Positions 8,919 through 18,277 of a stretch of 64,000 nt of DNA are shown here, piece after piece. Origin of the DNA: Aquimarina sp. RZ0 (GTDB taxonomy: Bacteria; Bacteroidota; Bacteroidia; Flavobacteriales; Flavobacteriaceae). Under the pieces are notes generated by a model. It worked only from the letters and a program-made list of their open reading frames with translations, ran no database searches and was not told the DNA's origin. Each line of letters opens with the position of its first letter. Positions within the stretch are counted from its first letter, which is position 1. The translations under genes and the position numbers were made by a program. The DNA lies in the NCBI RefSeq assembly GCF_008370685.1, contig NZ_VTZU01000007.1, positions 1 through 64,000 of the forward strand. The letters run 5' to 3'.

Positions 8919-9614
8919 TTGAAGAAGAAAATTGCCATATCCCAATCAAATTATATCCCTTGGAAAGGATATTTTGATATGATCAATATGGCAGATGTTT
9001 TTGTGATTTATGATGAAGTTCAATACACCAAAAATGATTGGCGAAACCGAAATCTCCTAAAAACGAAAAAAGGACTTGAGTGGATTACAATTCCGGTAAA
9101 ACAAAACAATCTTGATCAGACGATTGATCAAACTCAGGTTTTTTTGCCTAAATGGAATATAAAACACTGGAAAACTATACAATCTATATATGGTAGAGCT
9201 CCTTTTTTTAAAAACTACAAAGAAAGGTTTGAAAAAATATATCTCGAAATGGATACGCTTTTATTAAGTGAAATTAATAAACAATTTATTTTTGAGATTT
9301 GTGATATATTAGATATTAAAACACCAATAATAAATAGTCGTGAGCTTTCTCTTGCAGGAGATGCTAATGAAAGATTGATAGATGCCTGTAAAAAATTAAA
9401 AGCTGAAACATATATTTCCGGACCGGCAGCAAAAGATTATATAAAAGAAATACTTTTTAAAGAAAACGATATTACCTTGGAATGGATTGATTATTCGGGA
9501 TATCCTGAATATACTCAAATGTCAACTCCATTTGAACACGGAGTTAGCGTACTAGACCTTATTTTTAATCAAGGTAATCAGGCAAATTCATTTCTAAAAA
9601 CGTTTAATCCATGA
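8919..9614 (+). CDS. WbqC family protein
   Basis: This protein of 231 residues begins KKKIAISQSNYIPWKGYFD, with DVFVIYDEVQYTKNDWRNRN near 27-46, the hallmark of the WbqC-like family. Members sit in O-antigen and amino-sugar loci and are suggested to be acyl- or aminoacyl-transferring enzymes for sugar amino groups, but the reaction is not settled. The start is TTG at 8919; the nearest ATG lies after the conserved N-terminus and would delete it. The stop overlaps the next start (ATGA, 9611-9614), which implies translational coupling to the GT2 gene. Confidence 0.85.
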   Translation: MKKKIAISQSNYIPWKGYFDMINMADVFVIYDEVQYTKNDWRNRNLLKTKKGLEWITIPVKQNNLDQTIDQTQVFLPKWNIKHWKTIQSIYGRAPFFKNYKERFEKIYLEMDTLLLSEINKQFIFEICDILDIKTPIINSRELSLAGDANERLIDACKKLKAETYISGPAAKDYIKEILFKENDITLEWIDYSGYPEYTQMSTPFEHGVSVLDLIFNQGNQANSFLKTFNP

Positions 9615-10525
9615 AAATATCTGTAGTTACTACACTTTATAAGTCTGAACGATTTGTTGTAGAATTCTATGAGAGAATTACAAAAGTTGTTAGAGAACTT
9701 ACAGATGATTATGAATTAATTTTTGTAAATGATGGATCTCCAGATATTTCAAGCCAAAAAGTTCTGAATATTAGAAAATCTGATACAAATGTCAAGCTGA
9801 TTGAGCTTTCCAGAAATTTTGGGCATCATAAGGCAGTAATGACCGGGCTAAAATATGCTTCTGGAGATTATATGTATCTTCTTGATATTGATTTAGAAGA
9901 ACCACCAGAATTGTTGACTGAGTTTTATGCAAGTTTAATAGAAAATAATGTAGATGTCGTTTATGGGGTACAGGAAAAAAGGAAAGGTAAGTTTTTCGAA
10001 AAAATAACGGGGAAATTTTTTTACAGAATGTTTAATTTACTTTCTGAAATATCGATAGAAGAAAACATTTTGATGGCTAGATTAATGAACAAAGACTATG
10101 TTGACTCATTAAAAGAGTATACTGAAAAAGAATTGTTTTTGGGAGGAGTATTTGCCATGGTTGGGTATAAACAAATTTCAGTCCCTGTTGCTAAAGGTTC
10201 CAGGCCAGATACCACATATACATTTAAGAAAAAAATGAGTCTTTTGGTAAATGCAATTACCGCTACTTCTAACAGGCTTTTGATTTATGTATTTTATTTA
10301 GGATTGATTGTTAGTGTTACCTCATTTGTGTATCTTGGATATTTTGTAATACGTGCGATATTCTATAAAGATTATTTAGAAGGCTGGCCTTCTTTGATTG
10401 TTTCCATCTGGTTTTTAAGTGGTTTGATAATCATGAGCATTGGTGTCCTGGGAATTTATTTATCTAAAATATTTAATGAAGTAAAACAAAGACCTCTAAC
10501 AACTATTTCTAAAATCTATGATTGA
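9611..10525 (+). CDS. GT2 family glycosyltransferase, GtrB/DPM1-like with two C-terminal membrane helices
   Basis: Residues 1-220 form the GT-A domain: SVVTTLYKSE at 4-13, FVNDGSPD at ~38-45, SRNFGHHKAVMTGL near 68-81 and the acidic DIDLEEPPE near 95-103 in place of DXD. Two membrane helices at ~222-245 and ~260-285 complete the GtrB/ArnC-like layout. Such enzymes transfer a sugar from a nucleotide donor to undecaprenyl phosphate. Length (304) is typical. The start overlaps the WbqC stop. The sugar is unknown. Confidence 0.9.
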   Translation: MKISVVTTLYKSERFVVEFYERITKVVRELTDDYELIFVNDGSPDISSQKVLNIRKSDTNVKLIELSRNFGHHKAVMTGLKYASGDYMYLLDIDLEEPPELLTEFYASLIENNVDVVYGVQEKRKGKFFEKITGKFFYRMFNLLSEISIEENILMARLMNKDYVDSLKEYTEKELFLGGVFAMVGYKQISVPVAKGSRPDTTYTFKKKMSLLVNAITATSNRLLIYVFYLGLIVSVTSFVYLGYFVIRAIFYKDYLEGWPSLIVSIWFLSGLIIMSIGVLGIYLSKIFNEVKQRPLTTISKIYD

Positions 10526-10573
10526 TTTTAATTGTTTTTTACTCTTTTTGATCTATAATTTTTAAAGAAGTAT

Positions 10574-12181
10574 ATGTCTAGGTACATCAATATAGCGTTT
10601 ATAAAAAAGTATCATTTTTTTATATTACTAGGATTATTAATGCTGCTTTTCTTTGTTATAAATTTCTTTTTTACGATCAGATTCGAATCCAATGATGACG
10701 TTGTTATGGCATTGATATCTTCTGGTGGTTACAGTGGTAGTCTAGATAACCATTTAGTGTTTATTAACATGCTTTATGGATCTTTTCTCAATTTCTTTTA
10801 TTATCTCTTTCCGGCTTATGAATGGTATCCTATATTTTTTGTGGCTCTAAATATTATATCAGTTACTTTGATTAGTTGGCAACTATTAAAAACTAACAAT
10901 GATAAAGTAGTTAAATCTATTTTTTTACTATTTTTATTTTTGGTTTTTTTACAAATAACAATACAGCTTCAGTTTACCAAAACAGCAGCAATTGTGTCGA
11001 TTGCGGGTGTGGTTTTGTTGTACCAATCTAAGAGTAGAATACGATATCTTGGATCAATTTTGATTGTATTGGGTTCTCTTATCCGATTCGAAGCTGCCTT
11101 TTTAGTATTACTGATTACGATGCCAATATTTTTTCTTGATTATTTTAAGGACAGAAAATTCTATTTGGATAGCAGAAAGAAGGTGCTAGCGGTTAGTATA
11201 GCTATATGCTGTATGTGTAAACTGGTTGATTATGTATATTATTCTCAAAACCCTGAATGGGAATATTTTTTAAAATATAATAAATTAAGAGGTAGTATTA
11301 ACGATAATCCAAATGCCAGCGGAGTATTTAATAATTTACCAGATGAGATCTCCAGACCAGATTATGACGCATTGCTTTCGTTTTTTCCTGATCCTCAGGT
11401 AATGGGATATGAAGCAGTAAAGAAAATCAATTCAGAATTAGATAAGGTTCCTCCATTTACAAAAATGCGGTATGTATTTCGCTTACGGTATTATTTTTTT
11501 CCTATCTTATTACTAGTAATTATTGCTTTATCTGCCAGGTATACTAAAAAAAGAAATAGTTCACCTACTATTGGTATTATCCTCATGTTTGGCCTTTTGG
11601 CGGGAGCGTTGATTTTTACATCGTTTAATGGAACTGTAAAAGATAGAGTGTTTTTTGTTGCTGTTATAAGTTTTATATTGGTACTGCCTTACTTATTAGC
11701 TAATATACCTTCTTCCATTCAAAAGAAGATAATGCTCCTATCTGTATTTCTTTTCACCTATTATTTTTATGAAAAAACAAATAAGACAGTAAAAAATGAA
11801 AACTATGCGTTTCAGGTACAAGAAAATCAATCAAAAATTATAGCAGATTACCTGAGTAATGATTCTAAAAAACTAATTCCATATTCTGGTAATTATCGGT
11901 TAGAATATATGGATCCATTTGCAGTTTCGGCTGGATTTTATACAGATAAAATATATTTAGGAGGGTGGTTTACAAACATTCCTTTTCATAAAGATAAGTT
12001 TCAATCTTTTAAAGCTCTTATCGATAATTATGGAGTGTTAATAAACGAAAATTACTATAAAAAGGCTGTATGGCAAATTACAAATAGCATTTTAGTAAAT
12101 CAAAAGATAAAAGTAGTGCCCAAAGTAGTATTGAATTATAAGGGGAATTATATTGTTGAGTTTAGAACGGCTCAAAATTAA
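10574..12181 (+). CDS. multi-pass membrane protein of the sugar locus, unknown function
   Basis: The 535-residue protein has about 10-12 hydrophobic segments between residues 10 and 395 and a C-terminal soluble part of ~140 residues. After the first helix comes an acidic loop, RFESNDDVVMALISSG (residues ~36-51). An acidic loop at this place is usual in GT-C glycosyltransferases, so a GT-C-like fold is possible but unproven. No family was recognised with certainty. Its place between a GT2 gene and an acyltransferase gene suggests a role in glycan assembly. The intergenic gaps on both sides are about 48 nt, consistent with one operon. Confidence 0.6.
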   Translation: MSRYINIAFIKKYHFFILLGLLMLLFFVINFFFTIRFESNDDVVMALISSGGYSGSLDNHLVFINMLYGSFLNFFYYLFPAYEWYPIFFVALNIISVTLISWQLLKTNNDKVVKSIFLLFLFLVFLQITIQLQFTKTAAIVSIAGVVLLYQSKSRIRYLGSILIVLGSLIRFEAAFLVLLITMPIFFLDYFKDRKFYLDSRKKVLAVSIAICCMCKLVDYVYYSQNPEWEYFLKYNKLRGSINDNPNASGVFNNLPDEISRPDYDALLSFFPDPQVMGYEAVKKINSELDKVPPFTKMRYVFRLRYYFFPILLLVIIALSARYTKKRNSSPTIGIILMFGLLAGALIFTSFNGTVKDRVFFVAVISFILVLPYLLANIPSSIQKKIMLLSVFLFTYYFYEKTNKTVKNENYAFQVQENQSKIIADYLSNDSKKLIPYSGNYRLEYMDPFAVSAGFYTDKIYLGGWFTNIPFHKDKFQSFKALIDNYGVLINENYYKKAVWQITNSILVNQKIKVVPKVVLNYKGNYIVEFRTAQN

Positions 12182-12230
12182 TACTAAAAAACATGGAGGA
12201 TATAATTTTTTTTAAAAATCGATCTGTAAA

Positions 12231-12890
12231 ATGAAATCTATTATCATTGTTGGAACCGGTAATCTGGCAGAAATTGCGATACAATATCTCCAAAGAGATC
12301 TTGACAACGAAATTGTAGCTTTTTCAGTAGAAAAAGAGTATAATATTGCCAAAGAGTTCTGTGGATTGCCCGTAATTAATTTTGAAGATCTATTAAAGAG
12401 TTACCCTCCTGAAACTACAGAATTGTTAATTGCTATAGGACCAAATAAGCTTAGTGGTGTTAGAGCTCGCCTATATATAGAGGCAAAAGAATTAGGCTAT
12501 GATTTAGTAACCTATATTAGCCCCAGAGCCCATGTTTGGGATCACAAAAATATAGGTGAGAGTTGCTTTATTTTTGATGGATGTATTGTAGAACCAGAAA
12601 CAATTATTGGAGCTAATACAGTGATGTGGTCAGGAAGTATAGTAGCTCATCATTCTGTGATCGGAAAACATTGTTTTCTTGCACCATCTGCTACTATTTC
12701 AGGTAAAGTGGAAGTGAAAAATAATTGTTTTATAGGTATTAATGCAACGATAAGAGATCATATTGTTATTGAGGAGAATTGTATTATTGGTTGCGGAGCA
12801 ATTATAAAAAAAAATACTTTTAAAAATGGCGTTTATTCGGCAAAAGGAACAACAATTTATCATACGGATAGTATGAATACACATGTGTAA
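12231..12890 (+). CDS. NeuD/PglD-like sugar O/N-acyltransferase
   Basis: The protein has the two-part NeuD/PglD layout. An N-terminal Rossmann-like domain (KSIIIVGTGNLAEIAIQYL, residues 2-20) would bind the nucleotide sugar. From ~95 a left-handed beta-helix follows (GESCFIFDGCIVEPETIIG, then repeated [IV]-G-x4 hexapeptides) and would bind acetyl-CoA. The likely reaction is acetylation of a 4-amino sugar such as the product of a WecE-type aminotransferase, whose gene is two genes downstream. Substrate is inferred from context. Length (219) is normal. It is followed by repeat R3, which separates it from the HTTM gene. Confidence 0.8.
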   Translation: MKSIIIVGTGNLAEIAIQYLQRDLDNEIVAFSVEKEYNIAKEFCGLPVINFEDLLKSYPPETTELLIAIGPNKLSGVRARLYIEAKELGYDLVTYISPRAHVWDHKNIGESCFIFDGCIVEPETIIGANTVMWSGSIVAHHSVIGKHCFLAPSATISGKVEVKNNCFIGINATIRDHIVIEENCIIGCGAIIKKNTFKNGVYSAKGTTIYHTDSMNTHV

Positions 12891-12912
12891 TTTTATTTAA
12901 ATAACTAATAGA

Positions 12913-13087
12913 CTGAATTCGATTATTACTATAGAAGATAAAACCATCAATTCGAGTGCTTTGACGAAGGAAAAGTGTATCGAGAATAGGTTTTTGACCC
13001 AAAACGCTTGTTTTCTGGAAAAAATTCTTATCAGAATTTCACTCAAACTGACGCGCTTGGGATTAATCGAACTCAGTTCATAAATAT
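12913..13087 (+). repeat. dispersed intergenic repeat R3, copy 1
   Basis: The ends are inverted (CTGAATTCGATTATT ... ATTAATCGAACTCAG) and the middle contains the hairpin AAATTCTTATCAGAATTT. A second copy sits at 62459-62667; the last ~120 nt align throughout. This copy abuts the start of the HTTM gene within the sugar operon. Confidence 0.75.
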
Positions 13088-13095
13088 TTTCATTT

Positions 13096-14811
13096 TTGGA
13101 TTTGATAAAAGAAATAGTATTCAAAAAAATTTCGGCAAAAGGCTTGGCAGTTTTTAGAATTTTTTTTGCGCTCAATTTTTTATTCGAAATTATCTGGATC
13201 TTCAGATATCGTCAACTATATTTTGACACACTTCCATATTTAGATGTACATTTTCCAGATGTTACACTATTGCTTCTGATATGGATGGGAGTTGTGGTAT
13301 GTATCTGTATTGGTTTATACACACGAATAGCAACTATTGTTAATTATATTTTTACTCTGGTTTTTATTTCCAGTATGACCAATTATGAGTATCATATGAT
13401 CTACACGTATATCTGTGTCAATTTCTTATTAATGTTTTTACCTATTCAGAAAGCCCTCTCTTTTGATATGCTTCGAAAAAAGATCCGCTATTTGAATAAA
13501 GGTCTTTTTTATGAGGTTGAAAAAGTATCAAAGGTTACTTATCTGGTACCTGTTTTTATAGCTTTGGGGTTGGTTTATTTTGATGCCGCAGTTGTCTATA
13601 AGATGAAATCACCAATGTGGTTACATGGATTGGGTATTTGGTTGCCTTCATCACTTCCGCAAATAACAATGACGGATTCTCAATGGCTTTTAAACCAGGA
13701 GATTTTTGTTAAATTCCTATCACATCTGACCATGCTGTTTGAGTTTATGTTTATCTTTTTGTTCTGGAACAAAAAATTCAGAGTTATCATGCTTATTATA
13801 GGTGTTGGTCTTCATTTTGGTATTCTACTAATTTACCCAATCCCTTATTTTGCGATTGGTTATATAACTATATATTTATTATTGGTGCCAGTTTCAATAT
13901 GGGATAAGATTGGTAAAATGATTAATACTAAGCAAAAAAAAAATATTTTATATTTTGATGAGAAGTTATTAGCAAGTTGTAAAATAATGATTTTAATGAA
14001 GTTTTTTGACGTTTTTAAAAACATCAATTTTATTACAAAATCAGAGGCTATTAGTTTAGATATATACGATAAAGAGAAACCTGTTTCTAATCTATTTAGT
14101 ATTGATGCGTATCATAGTAAAATAATAGATACAGTAATTTTAAAAGATATGATAAGACTGGCTCCTTTATGCTATGTTTTATTAAAAATACAGACACTCT
14201 TAGATATCAAAGAAAATTTTCTGATCGAAAGAAAAGAAATGGTAATTTCTAATATAGTCCATAAAAACCCAAGAGTACAGAATTATGGATTACTTTTCTT
14301 GTTGGGATTAGCAGTGTTTTTACAAATTCATTTAAATCACAGTTTTTTCAAGACAAGTATTCCATTGACAAATTCGATAAAATACGTTGGGTATCATTAT
14401 ATAGGTATTACCGGTCATGGTGTTTTTAAAGATGTCCATTTTAGGGGATATAACCGGGTGTATTCTATACGATATAAAGGTCAATTACTTCCTATATTGG
14501 ATGAAAAAGGATTGCTTGACAGATATATGGCAGGCGGTACATATGCTTATTGGATATGGAGAGTAAATGGTCCTTATGTTTCTAAGAATGCCCTTTCGGT
14601 AAAAAAAGGAATTATAGAATATTCTTCTTTTTGGTCTTATAAGAATAAGATAGACCTTTCTAAAAAGCAAGAATTTGAGATTGTACAGAAAAAAGTGAAG
14701 GTTTCTTTTGAATGGGAAGAAAATTTATTACATAAAAATATGGAGTCTCCCTGGGAAAAAATAGGTATTTTGATATGGAATAATAAGACCCCTCAGTTGA
14801 TATGGGATTAA
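13096..14811 (+). CDS. HTTM-domain membrane protein
   Basis: Residues ~15-330 carry the multi-helix HTTM region shared with the membrane part of vitamin K-dependent gamma-carboxylase: LAVFRIFFALNFLFEIIWI at the first helix, an arginine-flanked loop (GLYTRIATIVNYIF) and LFEFMFIFLFWNKKFRVIML near 220-240 followed by a helix containing HFGILL. A further helix at ~393-413 precedes a C-terminal soluble part of ~150 residues. Bacterial HTTM proteins have no agreed reaction. The start used is TTG at 13096; another TTG lies 6 nt later and no ATG precedes the first helix. The start directly follows repeat R3. Confidence 0.75.
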   Translation: MDLIKEIVFKKISAKGLAVFRIFFALNFLFEIIWIFRYRQLYFDTLPYLDVHFPDVTLLLLIWMGVVVCICIGLYTRIATIVNYIFTLVFISSMTNYEYHMIYTYICVNFLLMFLPIQKALSFDMLRKKIRYLNKGLFYEVEKVSKVTYLVPVFIALGLVYFDAAVVYKMKSPMWLHGLGIWLPSSLPQITMTDSQWLLNQEIFVKFLSHLTMLFEFMFIFLFWNKKFRVIMLIIGVGLHFGILLIYPIPYFAIGYITIYLLLVPVSIWDKIGKMINTKQKKNILYFDEKLLASCKIMILMKFFDVFKNINFITKSEAISLDIYDKEKPVSNLFSIDAYHSKIIDTVILKDMIRLAPLCYVLLKIQTLLDIKENFLIERKEMVISNIVHKNPRVQNYGLLFLLGLAVFLQIHLNHSFFKTSIPLTNSIKYVGYHYIGITGHGVFKDVHFRGYNRVYSIRYKGQLLPILDEKGLLDRYMAGGTYAYWIWRVNGPYVSKNALSVKKGIIEYSSFWSYKNKIDLSKKQEFEIVQKKVKVSFEWEENLLHKNMESPWEKIGILIWNNKTPQLIWD

Positions 14812-14849
14812 TATATACTATAAATCTAAATAAAATTAGTTAATAACAA

Positions 14850-15983
14850 ATGATGATTCCATTTAATAAGCCTTACATGACAGGAGATGAATTGTATTAT
14901 ATAAAAGATGCAGTAGCTCGAGGTAAAATTTCCGGCAATGGATATTATACAAAAAAATGTCATGAATATTTCACTCAAAATATGGGTTTTAGGAATTGTT
15001 TATTAACGTCTTCCTGTACTGATGCACTGGAAATGGCAGCGATACTAATTGATATACGACCAGGCGATGAAGTAATTATGCCATCATATACATTTGTATC
15101 CACAGCGAATGCTTTTGTATTACGAGGGGCAAAAATAGTCTTTGCCGATAGTTATGATAATAACCCTAATATTAATGCAGATACTTTAGAGAAATTAGTA
15201 AATGTAAGAACAAAAGCTATAGTTGTAGTCCATTATGGAGGCGTTGCCAGCGATATGGATGTCGTTATGGATTTGGCAGATACGTATAATTTATATGTCA
15301 TAGAAGATGCGGCTCAGGCCATTGATTCTTATTACAAAGGGAAGCCATTAGGAAGTATAGGACATTTGTCTACATTTTCATTTCACGAAACTAAAAATAT
15401 TATTTCTGGAGAAGGAGGGATGTTAGTAGTTAATGATAAAAATTTTGATGAACGAGCAGAGATTATTTGGGAAAAAGGGACGAATCGATCTGCTTTTTTT
15501 AGAGGAGAAGTCGATAAGTACTCCTGGGTTGATATAGGTTCTTCATTTCTGCCGTCTGATGTTACAGCAGCCTTTTTATTTGCCCAGTTAGAGAATTTAG
15601 AAAAAATTCAATCCAGAAGAAAAAAACTTTGGGATAATTATAATAATGGTTTTGAAAAATTAGCGCTACATAATTTATTAAAGATTCCGTATATACCTGA
15701 ATATGCTTCAGCAAATGGACATTTGTTTTATCTGGTGTGCAATTCTATTAATGAAAGAAGTGAACTTATCTCATTCTTAAAAGGGTATGGTGTTCATTGT
15801 GTGTTTCATTATTTGTCATTGCATAAAAGTCCTTTTTATATAAAGGATAATCATTCTAAAGATTTAATCCATTGTGATAATTTTTCAGATTGTTTATTGA
15901 GATTACCCTTGTATTATGAATTAGATATGGAAGATCAAAGAAAAATAATTAGCTTGATTCATGACTTTTATAATAAAAGATAA
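14850..15983 (+). CDS. wecE: WecE/RffA-like TDP-4-keto-6-deoxyhexose aminotransferase (DegT family)
   Basis: A PLP-dependent DegT/DnrJ/EryC1 enzyme of 377 residues. TSSCTDALEMAAIL (~53) binds the cofactor phosphate, YVIEDAAQAI (~154) holds the PLP-contact Asp, and FSFHETKNIISGEGG (~176-190) contains the Schiff-base Lys in the form characteristic of WecE/RffA. The expected reaction is amination of dTDP-4-keto-6-deoxy-glucose to dTDP-4-amino-4,6-dideoxygalactose using glutamate. In this locus it could also fill the missing WbpE-like step, but the HETKNIISGEGG signature favours WecE. The next gene starts 6 nt downstream. Confidence 0.88.
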   Translation: MMIPFNKPYMTGDELYYIKDAVARGKISGNGYYTKKCHEYFTQNMGFRNCLLTSSCTDALEMAAILIDIRPGDEVIMPSYTFVSTANAFVLRGAKIVFADSYDNNPNINADTLEKLVNVRTKAIVVVHYGGVASDMDVVMDLADTYNLYVIEDAAQAIDSYYKGKPLGSIGHLSTFSFHETKNIISGEGGMLVVNDKNFDERAEIIWEKGTNRSAFFRGEVDKYSWVDIGSSFLPSDVTAAFLFAQLENLEKIQSRRKKLWDNYNNGFEKLALHNLLKIPYIPEYASANGHLFYLVCNSINERSELISFLKGYGVHCVFHYLSLHKSPFYIKDNHSKDLIHCDNFSDCLLRLPLYYELDMEDQRKIISLIHDFYNKR

Positions 15984-15989
15984 GATGCT

Positions 15990-18218
15990 ATGAAAAACAT
16001 ATGGATTCCTAAATTTACAGAGCGCACTATCTTTATTTCTACAGCGATTTCTATAGGGCTTATTATGAGTGTTTTAAGTTTTGATTATGGCCCATTAGAA
16101 GATGCTCGGATTCATATGGAGCACGGAGAGCGAATACTTGACTATTTTAAAGAGATTAATGAGGTTGCCGCACTTAACCCTATTCTTGATGATGGTACTT
16201 TGATAGATGTTGGAAAAAGTAAAGAAGCTGAATATAAAGGGATGAATGGTTTTGGAGGTTTTTTCGATTTACTATCTAGTTTCTTATATCAATATTTTGA
16301 TTTTTTAGGTGACAATTACAGTTTCAAGAATTTCTTGAATGCAATTTTTGGGTTTTTACTTTTTTTATTTTGTGGATTGTTAGGAAAAGAATTAGGAGGA
16401 TGGAGAGTGGGGCTGTTGACCTTAATATTTGTAGTATTAATGCCTGTGATTTTTGGGTATTCTATGAATAATCCAAAAGATATTCCTGCAGCTGCTTTTT
16501 ATATGTTTTCTTTATTTCATATCGTTAAATTATTAAAAGAACTACCTGTTGTTACTATAAGAAGAGCCTTTTTTTTAATTGTAAATATTTCGTTACTTAT
16601 TAATATTAGGCTTATAGGCTTAATTGTCATTGGATATCTTTTATTAGCTGTTTTTAGTTGGTGGGTTCTCGAAAACTATGAGAAAGGTTTTAAAAATGTT
16701 CACCTTAAAGAGACGTTGTTATTAATTATTAAAATTGTAATGATTTGTTTTTTTGCATATATAAGTGTAAGTTTTTTATGGCCATATGCTCAAAAAGACC
16801 CGTTATTAAATCCTATAAAGGTATTTAAGGCTGCAAAAGATTTTAGAGGTTTCGAGAATTTACAATTGTTCGAAGGGATCTGGAAAAGTAGTTTTGACGT
16901 ACCGTGGTATTATGCGATAAAAAATTTGTTTATTATCACAATGCCGCTACATGCTTTTATAGGCTTTTTTCTTATTCCGCTGCTTTATTTGAAGAATACT
17001 AAACAAAATATTTTATATGTTTCGATTGTTTTGTTTGCTTCTGTATTTCCAATGATTTTAGTAATAATAGGAAAGCCTAATAGTCATGATGGCTCAAGGC
17101 AATTTATGTTTTCAGTACTACCCGTCGTTATTTTAAGCGCAGTAAGTTGGTATAAATTGTTTACAATTTTATCTGCCAAAAATAGGGTAAGAGTAGCATT
17201 TGGGGGACTAATATTTTTGATGTTACAACCTTTGTATTCTATGATTAGAGATCATCCTATGCAAGCTTTATATTTTAGTCCGATCATTGGTGGAGTATCA
17301 GGAGCATATGGGAATTATGAAATAGATTATTATGGTGTGGGAATTAGACCTGCCATTAACTGGCTGGAAAGTAATGTAGGAAATAGTGAAAACCCTCCTA
17401 GAGTCAGAATGTATTATGGAAGTCAGACAAAAATCACTACTTTTTTAGACAAAACAGATAAACTGACCCATGCATTGACAAGAAGAGATTCTCCTGATTG
17501 GGATTACTCTATTATTATGTTGGCCGAAGGAAAATACAAACAAGATTTAGATGTAAATTGGTCACCAGACAATACGGTACATGAAATCAAAATTGATGAT
17601 GTTTCCATTTGTTTTATCGTAAAGAGTGATTATAATGAGGATAATCATATAGCAAAATTAGAAAAGGATCTTATAAAAGTTCCTTCTGCAAGCGGGTATA
17701 TTAAATTAAGCCTTTTGTATTATAATAAAAATGATAATCTCAAAAGTATAGAAGCTTCAAAAAAAGCAATCTCAATAGATGCTGATAATAGTATTGCCTA
17801 TAACAACCTATGCTCAGCATATAATAGGCTTAAGGTATATGATTTGGCAAAATTAGCTTGCGAAAAAGCATTATCGATTAATGCTGAATTTGTATTAGCT
17901 AAAAATAATCTTAAAGCTTCTGTAAAGGGATTAGAAAAAATTTCAAATAAAAAACTCACTAAAAATGAATATCTTAATATAAGTTTTTATTATTATCGAT
18001 TAGGTTTTTATGAGCGTTGTATTAAAACAAGTGAAGAGTTGCTTATGATTGATCCAAAAAATGTGGTAGCCCTTAATAACATATGTTCATCATATAATGC
18101 TATGAAAAAATATGATATTGCCATTGGATTTTGTAACAAAGCGTTAGAATTGAACCCTAATTTTGAACGCGCAAAAAATAATCTTAAATGGGCTCAGGAA
18201 TCACTAAAGAAGAAATAA
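15990..18218 (+). CDS. GT39/GT83-like membrane mannosyltransferase-type protein with C-terminal TPRs
   Basis: The 742-residue protein has a membrane helix, an acidic loop (YGPLEDARIHMEHG, ~31), then about ten membrane helices to ~430 including YSMNNPKDIPAAAFYM near 160, the PKD-type loop of protein mannosyltransferase-like GT-C enzymes. Residues ~560-742 are TPR repeats ending AKNNLKWAQ, closely like the tails of the proteins at 4967-6934 and 18278-18694. It probably transfers a sugar from a polyprenyl-phosphate carrier, with the TPR part on the opposite side for partner binding. It is the last gene of the plus-strand operon. Confidence 0.78.
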   Translation: MKNIWIPKFTERTIFISTAISIGLIMSVLSFDYGPLEDARIHMEHGERILDYFKEINEVAALNPILDDGTLIDVGKSKEAEYKGMNGFGGFFDLLSSFLYQYFDFLGDNYSFKNFLNAIFGFLLFLFCGLLGKELGGWRVGLLTLIFVVLMPVIFGYSMNNPKDIPAAAFYMFSLFHIVKLLKELPVVTIRRAFFLIVNISLLINIRLIGLIVIGYLLLAVFSWWVLENYEKGFKNVHLKETLLLIIKIVMICFFAYISVSFLWPYAQKDPLLNPIKVFKAAKDFRGFENLQLFEGIWKSSFDVPWYYAIKNLFIITMPLHAFIGFFLIPLLYLKNTKQNILYVSIVLFASVFPMILVIIGKPNSHDGSRQFMFSVLPVVILSAVSWYKLFTILSAKNRVRVAFGGLIFLMLQPLYSMIRDHPMQALYFSPIIGGVSGAYGNYEIDYYGVGIRPAINWLESNVGNSENPPRVRMYYGSQTKITTFLDKTDKLTHALTRRDSPDWDYSIIMLAEGKYKQDLDVNWSPDNTVHEIKIDDVSICFIVKSDYNEDNHIAKLEKDLIKVPSASGYIKLSLLYYNKNDNLKSIEASKKAISIDADNSIAYNNLCSAYNRLKVYDLAKLACEKALSINAEFVLAKNNLKASVKGLEKISNKKLTKNEYLNISFYYYRLGFYERCIKTSEELLMIDPKNVVALNNICSSYNAMKKYDIAIGFCNKALELNPNFERAKNNLKWAQESLKKK

Positions 18219-18277
18219 GGTGTATAAAAAGATAAGTATAGATGTACTAAAAGCTCTATTTTGTTGAGTTTTATTAA

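Noticed and set aside
12897..13175. 92-codon minus-strand frame over repeat R3 and the HTTM start
   Set aside because: Lies over a repeat and the start of a real gene; no signal or domain.
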